From the NCBI GenBank assembly GCA_947383875.1, contig CANDEX010000001.1, positions 11,991 through 75,990 of the forward strand: a DNA stretch of 64,000 bases, written 5' to 3'. Source of the DNA: an uncultured Azospirillum sp. (lineage in GTDB: Bacteria; Pseudomonadota; Alphaproteobacteria; RF32; CAG-239). Positions 1-7,427 of this stretch are shown here, in pieces (the first letter of the stretch is position 1; every line of letters begins with the position of its first letter). The notes beneath the pieces were generated by a model. That model did no database searches, was not told the DNA's origin, and saw nothing but the letters and a program-made list of their open reading frames with translations. The position numbers were made by a program, and so were the translations under genes.

Positions 1-1
1 G

Positions 2-937
2 GCTTTGGGAGATAGCCAGACACCGTTGTATTTTCTGATTTTTTCTACAGTGTTAAATGTATTGCTCAATTTGCTCTTTATTTATCATTTTAAAATGGGG
101 GTTGTCGGTTCGGCAGCAGGAACGTTAACCGCTATGACGGTGTCAGTGGTTTTGTGTGTGGTTTACATCGGTTATAAATTTCCGATTTTGCGTTTGAGGC
201 GTAAAGATTGGTATTATAATTCATCATTTATGCGGGAGCATTTAGCTGTTGCAGTGCCGATGGCTGTACAGTTTTCGGTCATCGCTTTGGGATTGATTAT
301 CATTCAAGCTGTTTGTAATTCCTTTGGGTCGGATGTTATTGCAGCTTTCACTTCAGCTCTTAGAATTGAACAAGTGGCAACTTCAACGTTAGTTGCGTTG
401 GGTTTCAGTGTGGCGACTTATACGGCACAAAATTATGGGGCAGGGAAAATTACCAGAATTCGCCGAGGTGTTGTGCGTACTTCTTTGGTTTCTTTGTCGG
501 TCAGTGTGTTGATTGCTTGTTTAGTTCGTTTTGGCGGAGAAAAGGTGGTCGGAATTTTTATTAAAGGTGATAATGGACATATTGTTGATATCGCTCAAGG
601 ATATTTGGATATTTCAACATTGTTTTATTGTTTTTTAGGGCAGATTTTTATTTTTCGTAATGCTTTACAGGGGATGGGGCAGTCGATTATTCCGATGATT
701 GCCAGTATAGTTGAATTGGTTGTAAGATCTTTTGCGGCGATTTATTTAGCTGCGAAGCTTGGTTATGTCGGAATTTATTATGCCAGTCCAATTGCTTGGG
801 TCGGGGCTGCTATTGTGGTTTCCGTTGGCTATTGGTATAGTCTGAAGCAGTTGAAAATTTGTTTGAAAGATAAACTTTGTCTGTTTCGCAGAGGAACTGA
901 CGATATTCATATGCATGCAACAGTACCTGCGGAATGA
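2..937 (+). CDS. MATE family efflux transporter, C-terminal part (cut by window start)
   Basis: The reading frame is open to the left edge, and the first visible residues (ALGDSQTPLYF) match the conserved stretch that lies well inside MATE (multidrug and toxic compound extrusion) antiporters, so an N-terminal part of the gene is outside the window. About eight hydrophobic segments follow, with a second-half motif AVPMAVQFS near residue 80. MATE proteins exchange drugs or metabolites for Na+ or H+ across the inner membrane; the substrate cannot be told. The gene ends about 70 bases before the split tRNA-Thr and belongs to the host chromosome, not to the inserted element. Confidence 0.9.
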   Translation, partial: ALGDSQTPLYFLIFSTVLNVLLNLLFIYHFKMGVVGSAAGTLTAMTVSVVLCVVYIGYKFPILRLRRKDWYYNSSFMREHLAVAVPMAVQFSVIALGLIIIQAVCNSFGSDVIAAFTSALRIEQVATSTLVALGFSVATYTAQNYGAGKITRIRRGVVRTSLVSLSVSVLIACLVRFGGEKVVGIFIKGDNGHIVDIAQGYLDISTLFYCFLGQIFIFRNALQGMGQSIIPMIASIVELVVRSFAAIYLAAKLGYVGIYYASPIAWVGAAIVVSVGYWYSLKQLKICLKDKLCLFRRGTDDIHMHATVPAE

Positions 938-1007
938 TTTTTTTAAGAAGCATCAAATTTTTATTGACAAGAGATGAAGCTGATTATATAAAAGATTTCG
1001 TTACAAG

Positions 1008-1047
1008 GCCGACATAGCTCAGTTGGTAGAGCTACTGATTTGTAATC
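1008..1047 (+). pseudogene. 5' half of split host tRNA-Thr(TGT)
   Basis: These 40 bases are the acceptor 5' strand (GCCGACA), D-arm, and anticodon arm up to TGTAATC of a tRNA-Thr. After base 1047 the sequence stops resembling a tRNA. The acceptor strand pairs perfectly with TGTCGGC at 50095-50101, not with the AATCGGC of the nearby complete tRNA, so its partner is the 3' half 49 kb away. It is the left remnant of the insertion target. Confidence 0.85.
1039..1047 (+). repeat. Left attachment core (attL)
   Basis: TTTGTAATC occurs here at the end of the tRNA 5' half and again at 50061-50069 at the start of the 3' half. Removing one copy and everything between restores a standard 76-nt tRNA. The core sits on the anticodon loop and the 3' side of its stem, a common target of tyrosine integrases. 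Confidence 0.75.
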
Positions 1048-1163
1048 GTCTTTAGCTCGGTTCATAGAGGATTGAATTTAAATGATTTTCTTTTGTGGAC
1101 AAAGAGTTGTACTGAATTTGAGCTGTATGTTGGAATCGCTAAATGGTGCTAACAGTAATGAGC

Positions 1164-1186
1164 GTGGTAGCTCGGTGGTAGCTCGA
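1164..1186 (+). repeat. Tandem 11-base repeat, left copy (candidate integrase arm sites)
   Basis: Two directly adjacent copies of GTGGTAGCTCG followed by A, about 117 bases inside the left core. The identical 23-base string occurs at 49968-49990, about 71 bases inside the right core and in the same orientation. Tandem short direct repeats on both sides of the core are the layout of integrase arm-binding sites. A 10/11 match lies inverted at 1412-1422. Confidence 0.6.
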
Positions 1187-1245
1187 TTTAAGAATTATTG
1201 TATTTATTTGTATGAAGTTGATTTTGAAAATTTAGATTTTTTTAT

Positions 1246-1321
1246 GCCGATTTAGCTCAGTTGGTAGAGCTACTGATTTGTAATCAGTGGGTCGGGGGTT
1301 CAAGTCCCTCAATCGGCACCA
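1246..1321 (+). tRNA. tRNA-Thr (anticodon TGT), complete, carried by the element
   Basis: A full cloverleaf can be drawn: acceptor GCCGATT/AATCGGC, D-arm TAGCTCAGTTGGTAGAGC, anticodon stem ACTGA/TCAGT around loop TTTGTAA (anticodon TGT, reads ACA), T-arm with TTCAAGT, discriminator A and an encoded CCA. Its acceptor pairs with itself and differs at two positions from the split host copy, so it was not made by joining the host halves. It lies inside the element, before the integrase, and would replace the disrupted host tRNA. Confidence 0.95.
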
Positions 1322-1325
1322 GTTT

Positions 1326-1358
1326 CAAACCCTTGGTTTTCCAAGGGTTTTTATTTTA
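1326..1358 (+). terminator. Rho-independent terminator after tRNA-Thr
   Basis: Inverted repeat AACCCTTGG / CCAAGGGTT with a four-base loop, followed by TTTATTTT, starting five bases after the tRNA CCA. Confidence 0.8.
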
Positions 1359-1601
1359 TCTAGCCTATTTAATTCATCATAAAAATAGCATTTTTATCCC
1401 CTTTTAAGTCTCAAGCTACCACCAACCCAAAATTATCATTAAATTTCAATATGTTAGATTGTACACTTTTTTTATCAACATTTTTATGGATTAAACTGAT
1501 TTTTGCTGTAAACTATTGATTTCCCATAATAAATAGCTTGCTTCCGACCACCCATAAGCTAGAATATTAACGAAAGGTTAATTTATTTATGGAGAAATTT
1601 A

Positions 1602-2774
1602 ATGCCAGTTTTAACATCTTCAATCATTAACAGTGCTGAAATCAAAGATAAGATTTATTATATTTGGGACGATATGGTAAAAGGCTTTGCCTTAAAAGTT
1701 ATACCTAATGGCCAAAAGAAATATGTTATTAAATACAGGACTTCAATGGGTGGAAGAAATGCCGTTCAGCGCTGGTATATTTTTGGCGATATCCAAAGTT
1801 TAAGTTGCAAGGAAGCAAGAGAAGAAGCCGCAAAACTCTTTTTAATGATACACGATGGCAAAGACCCCCAAGAGGAAAAAGCTTCTTTAAGAAAAGCTGA
1901 TACCTTGGCGGAATTTTGGGAAGTCTTCAAAAAAGATTATGTGGAACTCAAAGAAAACAAAGAAACATATTTGAAAAACAACGAGCAATTATGGCGGCTC
2001 TATATAAAGCCGGTTTTAGGAAATAGAAAAATCACCGACATTAATAATCTTGATATTGAACATTTGCATAGGTCTTTGGCTCGCGTTAAATATAATGCCA
2101 ACAGAATGCTGAGCTTACTCAATTTACTTTTTAATCTTATGGAAAAATGGAAATTAAGAACACCAAACTCAAACCCCTGCACTTGTGTTCAAAGATATAA
2201 AGAGGAATTAAGAATAAGATATTTAAGCTCCGAGGAAATGGAACGTTTCTCAGAAGAATTAAGAAAAGCAGAAAAAAGAACTCCGGAGATGTTATATACG
2301 GTTGCCGCTATTAGACTACTTCTTTTAACCGCCGCCCGAAAAAATGAGATTCTAACCTGTAAATGGGAATGGGTAGATTTTGACAATTCTTTAATCAATT
2401 TGCCGGATAGTAAAACCGGACAGAAAACAATTTTCTTAAATAGTAAAGCGCTGAAGATTTTGAATCAATTATACGCAAGACCGGAAAGAGAATTATCAGA
2501 ATACATAATCAAAGGAAAAAATTTCAAAGGACATAATGTTGATTTCAAAACCGCTTGGCATACTATCATGAAAAATGCAAACATCAAAAATTTTAGAGTC
2601 CATGATTTAAGACATACCGCAGCAAGTATGGCGATATCTCACGGACATAGCGAGGCGGCTATTGCCAAAATGCTAGGACATAAATCAACGGCCATGATTA
2701 AGCATTATGCCCACTTAGCGAACAAACCGGTATTTGATGTTGCAGATACGCTTTCTGAACTTATTAATTTTTAA
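1602..2774 (+). CDS. Tyrosine-type site-specific integrase
   Basis: A 390-residue phage integrase that would insert and excise the element at tRNA-Thr. Residues 1-95 form the arm-binding (DUF4102-like) domain, about 100-200 the core-binding domain, and the rest the catalytic domain. The full active-site set is visible: R246 (TAAR), K271 (DSKTG), H334 and R337 (HDLRH), H360 (LGH) and nucleophile Y369 (HYAH). The ATG is preceded by GGAG at 1591-1594. It lies about 280 bases after the complete tRNA and points into the element, the usual place for a tRNA-targeting integrase. Nothing suggests decay. Confidence 0.95.
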   Translation: MPVLTSSIINSAEIKDKIYYIWDDMVKGFALKVIPNGQKKYVIKYRTSMGGRNAVQRWYIFGDIQSLSCKEAREEAAKLFLMIHDGKDPQEEKASLRKADTLAEFWEVFKKDYVELKENKETYLKNNEQLWRLYIKPVLGNRKITDINNLDIEHLHRSLARVKYNANRMLSLLNLLFNLMEKWKLRTPNSNPCTCVQRYKEELRIRYLSSEEMERFSEELRKAEKRTPEMLYTVAAIRLLLLTAARKNEILTCKWEWVDFDNSLINLPDSKTGQKTIFLNSKALKILNQLYARPERELSEYIIKGKNFKGHNVDFKTAWHTIMKNANIKNFRVHDLRHTAASMAISHGHSEAAIAKMLGHKSTAMIKHYAHLANKPVFDVADTLSELINF

Positions 2775-2834
2775 ATCAAGAAATTCAACTTTCTGTTACT
2801 TGACCTGACCGAATGGCGAAATATAATAATTATC

Positions 2835-2849
2835 GCTATTGTTAATAGC
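2835..2849. promoter_or_regulatory. Small inverted repeat between integrase and next gene
   Basis: GCTATT GTT AATAGC, a perfect 6-bp inverted repeat about 33 bases before the start of the next gene, with no T-run. It could be an operator for that DNA-binding protein. Confidence 0.3.
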
Positions 2850-2881
2850 ATTTAAGATAACAATATCAAGGATAATAAGAA

Positions 2882-3547
2882 ATGCCATTTCCGATAAAGA
2901 ACTATTTTTATTTGAATGAGGTATCCGCCAGATGGCGTAGAAACATCAAAGACGTGGAATACTGCATAGAGAACGGTTTAATACCAGCCTATATTAAAGT
3001 ATTTTCAGTAAAATTAAGTAATTCCCAAACTACACCCCAGAATATGTTACAGTATTCGGGGTGTAAATGTTTGCATCCGGATGACTGCCATGCTCTTTTT
3101 CGTCATCATAAACAGGCAATCCGTCATTTTTTATCGGCGGATGGACGTACAGAGGATATTTTAATAGAACCGTCACAAATAACAATTAGACGAATCGATT
3201 TAATGATTTTTCTGAAAGACCTAGAAATATTTGAGAAAAAACATCAATTAACTTATCAGGAAGATCTCCCGCTTTGGAACAATAACATACACAATAATAA
3301 GATTGGTTTTGATGACAATGTATTAACCATAGATAATTCCCATTTTTCATTCGGGCCGTTACAGGCCCGTATCATAAAAATTTTGTATCAGGCTTCCCTT
3401 ACTTCTAATCCGTGGGTGCTTGGAAAAAATATTTTATTTGATTGTGGCGCTAGAACACAACACTTAATGGATTTATTTAAATCTCATCCTATTTGCGACA
3501 GAATCATATATAAAGCAAAGGGATATTATCGGTTAAAAATTGACTAA
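2882..3547 (+). CDS. Unrecognised phage protein with likely DNA-binding ends
   Basis: 221 residues, no family recognised with certainty. The N-terminus (FYLNEVSARWRRNIKDVEYCIENG) looks like a helix-turn-helix of the kind that reads gene or replication signals. A central part carries several cysteines and histidines (SGCKCLHPDDCHALF). The last 70 residues (FSFGPLQARIIKILYQAS...) resemble a winged-helix fold. Its place between integrase and the excisionase-like gene suggests a role in lysogeny control, and it is the best candidate here for a regulator since no CI-like repressor is seen. That role is inference. The ATG follows AAGGATAATAAGA. Confidence 0.6.
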   Translation: MPFPIKNYFYLNEVSARWRRNIKDVEYCIENGLIPAYIKVFSVKLSNSQTTPQNMLQYSGCKCLHPDDCHALFRHHKQAIRHFLSADGRTEDILIEPSQITIRRIDLMIFLKDLEIFEKKHQLTYQEDLPLWNNNIHNNKIGFDDNVLTIDNSHFSFGPLQARIIKILYQASLTSNPWVLGKNILFDCGARTQHLMDLFKSHPICDRIIYKAKGYYRLKID

Positions 3548-3567
3548 TACACAAGATAATTTACCGG

Positions 3568-3591
3568 AAACTCGGACATATATCCGAGTTT
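3568..3591. promoter_or_regulatory. Perfect 9-bp hairpin after the regulator-like gene
   Basis: AAACTCGGA and TCCGAGTTT separated by CATATA. There is no T-run, so it is a weak terminator at best. Its right arm contains one copy of ATCCGA, the motif repeated just downstream, so it may be part of an operator cluster. Confidence 0.4.
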
Positions 3592-3634
3592 AAAGTTCAG
3601 AAAACAAGAGGCATAAATAAGTTAATAGTAATAT

Positions 3635-3671
3635 ATCCGATGTAATCCGACTTTCATTCTGACCTATCCGA
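3635..3671 (+). promoter_or_regulatory. Phased ATCCGA direct repeats upstream of the excisionase-like gene
   Basis: ATCCGA starts at 3635, 3645 and 3666, spacings of 10 and 21 bases that put all three on the same helix face. A fourth copy is at 3582 inside the hairpin. They lie 71-107 bases before the start of the small DNA-binding gene and are candidate binding sites for it or for the preceding regulator. Confidence 0.4.
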
Positions 3672-3741
3672 CTTCTAAAACATAATTTTTTTCTAAAAAC
3701 TATTTTTGAAATTCAAATTATTTTTTAGAGAGGAAAAGCCT

Positions 3742-3942
3742 ATGAATGATATTAAATATTTAACGACCAAAGAACTTTCACAGCGTTGGAAACTCAATCC
3801 GAATACGATAGAACATTGGCGTACAAATGGATTCGGCCCACATTTTATAAAAATCGGAAGAAAAATCCTTTATTCTTTGGACAGCATAATTGCTTTTGAA
3901 CGCGAAAATATCGCCCAAAATACAAATATTGTAAAAAAATAA
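3742..3942 (+). CDS. AlpA/excisionase-like small DNA-binding protein
   Basis: 66 residues in the MerR-like helix-turn-helix class (YLTTKELSQRWKLNPNTIEHWR, then a wing RKILYSLDSIIAFE). Proteins of this size and fold act as excisionases or AlpA-type activators of integrase genes. An upstream start at 3706 is possible, but the ATG at 3742 is preceded by AGAGAGGAAAAG and begins the conserved domain. It opens the leftward end of the replication module, 21 bases before the next gene. Confidence 0.75.
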   Translation: MNDIKYLTTKELSQRWKLNPNTIEHWRTNGFGPHFIKIGRKILYSLDSIIAFERENIAQNTNIVKK

Positions 3943-3963
3943 TTATCCATCCGGAAGTTTATA

Positions 3964-4506
3964 ATGAGCGGTTGGATAAAACTTCACAGAAAAATTACAG
4001 AATGGGAATGGTATAGCGATGCAAATACCTTTCGTGTGTTTATGCACCTTTTGCTAACGGCTAATTATGAAGACAAGCGGTGGCGCAATATTGATGTAAA
4101 ACGCGGTCAAATCATAACCGGCAGAATGGAGCTTGCACAAACATTAAGGTTAAGTGAACGCCAGATACGAACGGCTTTGGATAAACTCAAAATGTCCGGT
4201 GTTATAACCATCAAAACGACCAACCAGTATTCGCTGATAACTGTTGAAAATTATAGCTGTTTTCAAGATTTTTCTACTGAAAACGTCCAACCCAAAGCCC
4301 AACAGCCGACCAACCAGAAGTCCGCAGAAAGTCCAATAAACGACCAAACAAGAGTCCGACCAATGTCCACGACTCAAGAAGAGAAGAATTTAAAAACTAA
4401 AATATCCTCATTACATTCGGATATTTTACCAAAAAATTCTCACGAACCGGTTATTTCAAAGAAAATGAGCTTTGCGGATTTGTTGAAATCCAAGGGGATA
4501 GCATAA
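3964..4506 (+). CDS. Phage replication initiator-like protein (winged helix)
   Basis: 180 residues. The N-terminal 90 (WIKLHRKITEWEWYSDANTFRVFMHLLL ... GQIITGRMELAQTLRLSERQIRTALDKLKMSGVI) is the winged-helix region found at the front of many phage replication and DnaD-like proteins, where it binds the origin. The C-terminal half is polar and low-complexity, ending in SFADLLKSKGIA. It overlaps the next gene by one base (TAATG), so the two are translationally coupled. Origin binding is inferred from the fold and gene order. Confidence 0.65.
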   Translation: MSGWIKLHRKITEWEWYSDANTFRVFMHLLLTANYEDKRWRNIDVKRGQIITGRMELAQTLRLSERQIRTALDKLKMSGVITIKTTNQYSLITVENYSCFQDFSTENVQPKAQQPTNQKSAESPINDQTRVRPMSTTQEEKNLKTKISSLHSDILPKNSHEPVISKKMSFADLLKSKGIA

Positions 4507-5090
4507 TGTCAGTAGTCGATATGCTAAATAAAAAACACAAAGTTATGAATTGTGTGTTCGAAATTCTGTACGATTTGTACGGAGAGCCAGTATGGCTGAA
4601 CAAACCAAAAGATGGGCAAGAGCCTGAAAAAATTATTGAACAATGGATTAAAGAGCTTGGGGATTATTCTGAAACCCAATTAAAGCAAGCCTGTTATAAT
4701 CTTTTCAAATACAAGAAAGTGGCGACATTTCCAAAACTTGCCCATATTTTGGCAGAACTGAGTGATCAGCAGAAAGAAAATGCTCCCAAACAGCCGTCTG
4801 AAAAACGTTTTTCAGGGATATGCCTTGAAGTCGAATTTATGCGGCGTGATATTCGCCTCAATAAGTGTAAATACACATTACCAATCTACAGAGCCGCCTT
4901 CTATTACACAATTAGCGATTTGCTTAAAATTAAAATCGGTGAACGGGAATACACGGAACTTGAATACAGCTACCGTAATGATGGTATCCAGCTTCGGGGA
5001 ATTCAGTACCGAAAAGCCGTGGAATTGGGTTTGTTTGATAATTTTGATGAAACATTAGATAAAATAGCAAAGGAACGCGGCCATGGTTAA
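4506..5090 (+). CDS. Phage replication-module protein, possible helicase loader
   Basis: 194 residues without a family assignment I can prove. The N-terminal part (YGEPVWL ... YSETQLKQACYNLFKYKKVATFPKLAHILAEL) resembles the helical domain of phage helicase loaders and lambda P-like proteins, which bring the host DnaB helicase to the phage origin. It starts on the stop codon of the initiator-like gene and overlaps the next gene by 8 bases. The position directly behind an initiator supports the loader idea, which remains inference. Confidence 0.55.
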   Translation: MSVVDMLNKKHKVMNCVFEILYDLYGEPVWLNKPKDGQEPEKIIEQWIKELGDYSETQLKQACYNLFKYKKVATFPKLAHILAELSDQQKENAPKQPSEKRFSGICLEVEFMRRDIRLNKCKYTLPIYRAAFYYTISDLLKIKIGEREYTELEYSYRNDGIQLRGIQYRKAVELGLFDNFDETLDKIAKERGHG

Positions 5091-5457
5091 AATGTCCCGA
5101 AAAGAGCTTTTAGAACGTTTTGAGGAAGCTGTTTATACAGCTAAGCGATTGCCGCCAATCATTATTCCCGGATGTAAAGCTGTATGGCCGGATATAATTT
5201 ATACGCCATTAGAAATTTTACAGCAAGAAAAACGTCCTATAAGATTACGCCCATCATCCGAACAATTATCCAGATTAGATGAAGTTTTGAGCTGGACACC
5301 TCTATTAACAGAGCTTGAAAGAAAACTGATATGGTATAAAGCGCAGCGAAAACCATGGAAATTTATCTGTACTGTGCTTGGAATATCCAGAAGCTCTGCA
5401 AATGATAAGCTCAATAAGGCCTTAGATTATTTAAGCGATAGGATAGAACGATTATAA
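5083..5457 (+). CDS. DUF6362-like phage regulatory protein
   Basis: 124 residues matching the pattern of DUF6362 proteins of alphaproteobacterial phages: a front part with RLPPIIIPGCKAVWPDI, a middle with RPIRLRPSSEQLSRLDEVLSWTPLL, and a C-terminal sigma-like helix-turn-helix (RKPWKFICTVLGISRSSANDKLNKALDYL). It is the last gene of the early operon; its usual position just before the packaging genes suggests control of late transcription, but no function is established. It ends 12 bases before a convergent minus-strand gene. Confidence 0.7.
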   Translation: MVKMSRKELLERFEEAVYTAKRLPPIIIPGCKAVWPDIIYTPLEILQQEKRPIRLRPSSEQLSRLDEVLSWTPLLTELERKLIWYKAQRKPWKFICTVLGISRSSANDKLNKALDYLSDRIERL

Positions 5458-5469
5458 TATTTAACTAAA

Positions 5470-6261
5470 TCAAATAGTTTTTAACTTAATAACTGAATGT
5501 TCATCTACATCATACAAAAAAACATTTTTAAATTTGGAAACAAACTTATAACGCATTATTTTACCTGTAAAATGACAATAATTACCTTTGGAAACTCCGG
5601 GTTTGCACACTAACAAATAACATTCATCACAATGTTTTATAAAATTATCATATTTTTGATTTTTTTTCTCAATTACATTTTGTAAAGAGACAAAAGGATT
5701 TTCTAAGCTGAAACATGTATTATTAACGAAGCATTCATACTTTCCATTAATATTTGGAAAACCGCAGATTGAAAAACACAAATATTCATCATCTATTTTT
5801 ATCCAAGGTTTTATTAGCCGAGGAAAGTTTTTTAATTTGTCTAAATTATTATCAATAATAGGTTCTATCTGATCCTTTATTTCTTTTTCAGCAAACCTAT
5901 CAATAAAGCCCGGATTATAACAAACCTCCAAAAGCTGTTCCTTGGTTCTAGCCTCATATTTCCTTTTATCATACTTATCGATAATAATTGATATTGGCAA
6001 TTTATGTTTATTAAGAGAATATTTACAAATTTTGTTACCCGTTGTCATCAATGCTTGCATAGCTTTCCCGTGCTTGCTTTCAATTATAAACTGGGTTATC
6101 TCTAATCCTATCTTTTTTCCATCATTAGACTGAAAGATGAAATCAGGACTTTCTGTTTCTTCAATTTTAACAATATTATGTTTTTCGTGCCATGACTTTC
6201 CTAGGGACGTTTGCAAAAAACAATCTAAATATTCTTTTTCTTCTATTTTATGGTTCTTCAT
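5470..6261 (-). CDS. Hypothetical protein with a PD-(D/E)xK nuclease-like motif (moron)
   Basis: 263 residues, markedly AT-rich and Lys/Ile-rich. E34 and E35, then S38-P39-D40, then the beta-strand GKKIGLEIT with E54, follow the layout of the PD-(D/E)xK nuclease core, with Thr56 where the catalytic lysine normally sits. The rest has no match I recognise. It stands alone on the minus strand between the replication and packaging modules with its own upstream region, the pattern of a moron: extra cargo expressed from the prophage, often for defence. Nuclease activity is a suggestion only, and the replaced lysine counts against the canonical mechanism. Confidence 0.6.
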   Translation of the reverse strand: MKNHKIEEKEYLDCFLQTSLGKSWHEKHNIVKIEETESPDFIFQSNDGKKIGLEITQFIIESKHGKAMQALMTTGNKICKYSLNKHKLPISIIIDKYDKRKYEARTKEQLLEVCYNPGFIDRFAEKEIKDQIEPIIDNNLDKLKNFPRLIKPWIKIDDEYLCFSICGFPNINGKYECFVNNTCFSLENPFVSLQNVIEKKNQKYDNFIKHCDECYLLVCKPGVSKGNYCHFTGKIMRYKFVSKFKNVFLYDVDEHSVIKLKTI

Positions 6262-6800
6262 ATTAAAAGCTATATTCTCTTATAAACTACCCCAAATGAG
6301 CCTTGTTCTTTTTTATTGCTACATAATAATATAAAAGTCCATAAGATTCTACGATTATATTAGTTGTATTCGGCTGTATTAAACTTTAAAAAACTTATCC
6401 GTTCTGTAATCGCATATTTTTGTATGGACATTTTCAAAAGTTTCCCGTTATTATTTAGATATGATGAGAAAAGGTGTCGGAAGGCATCTTCTCTCATTTT
6501 TTTATGCGTAAACTCTCTCCAAATTCTCTGGGTCCTTCTGGATTTTTGACCCTATAGGGGTGGCTCAAGCGCGGCATATTTTAAGCAGACAACCCGAAAA
6601 TTTTGGTTGACACGGTTGACATTTTTCATCTTCTTTCTTGGATTTTCAGGCAGTTGAGTCCTATTGTTCCGACAATGCGCATAAAAAAATATTATTTTGA
6701 ATCAAATATATAAAGTTATAAACCAAACTCTCTAAACAAGTTGACAATTTTGGCGGTTTTTCTCGGAAAACCGCCATTTTGCAAATAAGGATGTAAACCA
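6262..6800. other. Intergenic region with candidate promoter elements
   Basis: 539 bases between the minus-strand nuclease-like gene and the first ParB gene. Two adjacent GGTTGACA boxes at 6605-6621 contain TTGACA hexamers at 6607 and 6616, and a third TTGACA is at 6741; no convincing -10 boxes were paired with them. A strong hairpin lies at 6751-6776. No credible gene was seen. Confidence 0.4.
6751..6780 (+). terminator. Strong GC hairpin in the leader of the ParB gene
   Basis: TGGCGGTTTT and AAAACCGCCA separated by TCTCGG, followed by TTTT, 21 bases before the ATG at 6801. It could be a terminator or an attenuator in the leader of the late operon. Confidence 0.55.
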
Positions 6801-7427
6801 ATGGAAAAAGTTGAAGTAAACACAAATCTTGAATACAGTCGCCGCAAACTGGCAGATTTAAAGGAATATGAGGGAAATGCCCGTACGCATAACAAAGAAC
6901 AGATTATGCAAATTGCCAATTCCATGATGGAAAACGGTTGGACTGCGCCAATGCTTATTGATGAAAACGATATGATTTTGGCTGGACACGGACGTAAAGC
7001 CGCCGGAGAAATGTTGGGCGTTGAAGAAGTGCCGGTTATGATTATCCGCGGTCTCAATCCGGCACAAAAAGCCCGCTTATGTATTTCTGAAAACCAGATT
7101 GCTCTAAATGCCGGTTGGGATACGAACAAACTATCAGAGCAGTTGCAGCTTATTCTTGATGACGGTTTGGATTTGGAAATAACTGGTTTTGATGATGATT
7201 TTCTCAATGATATTCTCAAACAGGATAATGACAATGAACTGCTTGACCCGTTAGAGGGAGAGAAAGAAGAAAAAGTTCAGGCCAATAAGTTTTTATCATT
7301 TGGCAGTTATAAAATTCATATTTCGGAAGAGGAATACCAAAGTTTGGTGGATGCCTATGAGAATTTTGTAAAGGAAAACGGCGTTCGTTATGGTTTTGTG
7401 GCAAAGGTATTGTTACCCCAATGTTAG
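6801..7427 (+). CDS. ParB-N domain protein
   Basis: 208 residues. Residues about 12-105 form a ParB/sulfiredoxin-like domain (LKEYEGNARTHNKEQIMQIANSMMENGW ... ILAGHGRKAAGEMLGVEEVPVMII), which binds DNA and in some relatives hydrolyses CTP or nicks DNA. Phages often place such genes just before packaging genes next to methyltransferases. The tail (FLSFGSYKIHISEEEYQSL) is unassigned. It overlaps the next gene, also with a ParB domain, by 7 bases (ATGTTAG), so both are coupled. It is not a chromosome-partition ParB, because no ParA is present. Confidence 0.8.
   Translation: MEKVEVNTNLEYSRRKLADLKEYEGNARTHNKEQIMQIANSMMENGWTAPMLIDENDMILAGHGRKAAGEMLGVEEVPVMIIRGLNPAQKARLCISENQIALNAGWDTNKLSEQLQLILDDGLDLEITGFDDDFLNDILKQDNDNELLDPLEGEKEEKVQANKFLSFGSYKIHISEEEYQSLVDAYENFVKENGVRYGFVAKVLLPQC

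Noticed and set aside
6364..6549. 61-codon plus-strand frame in the gap before the ParB gene.
   Set aside because: No ribosome site, unusual composition for a protein, no recognisable features.
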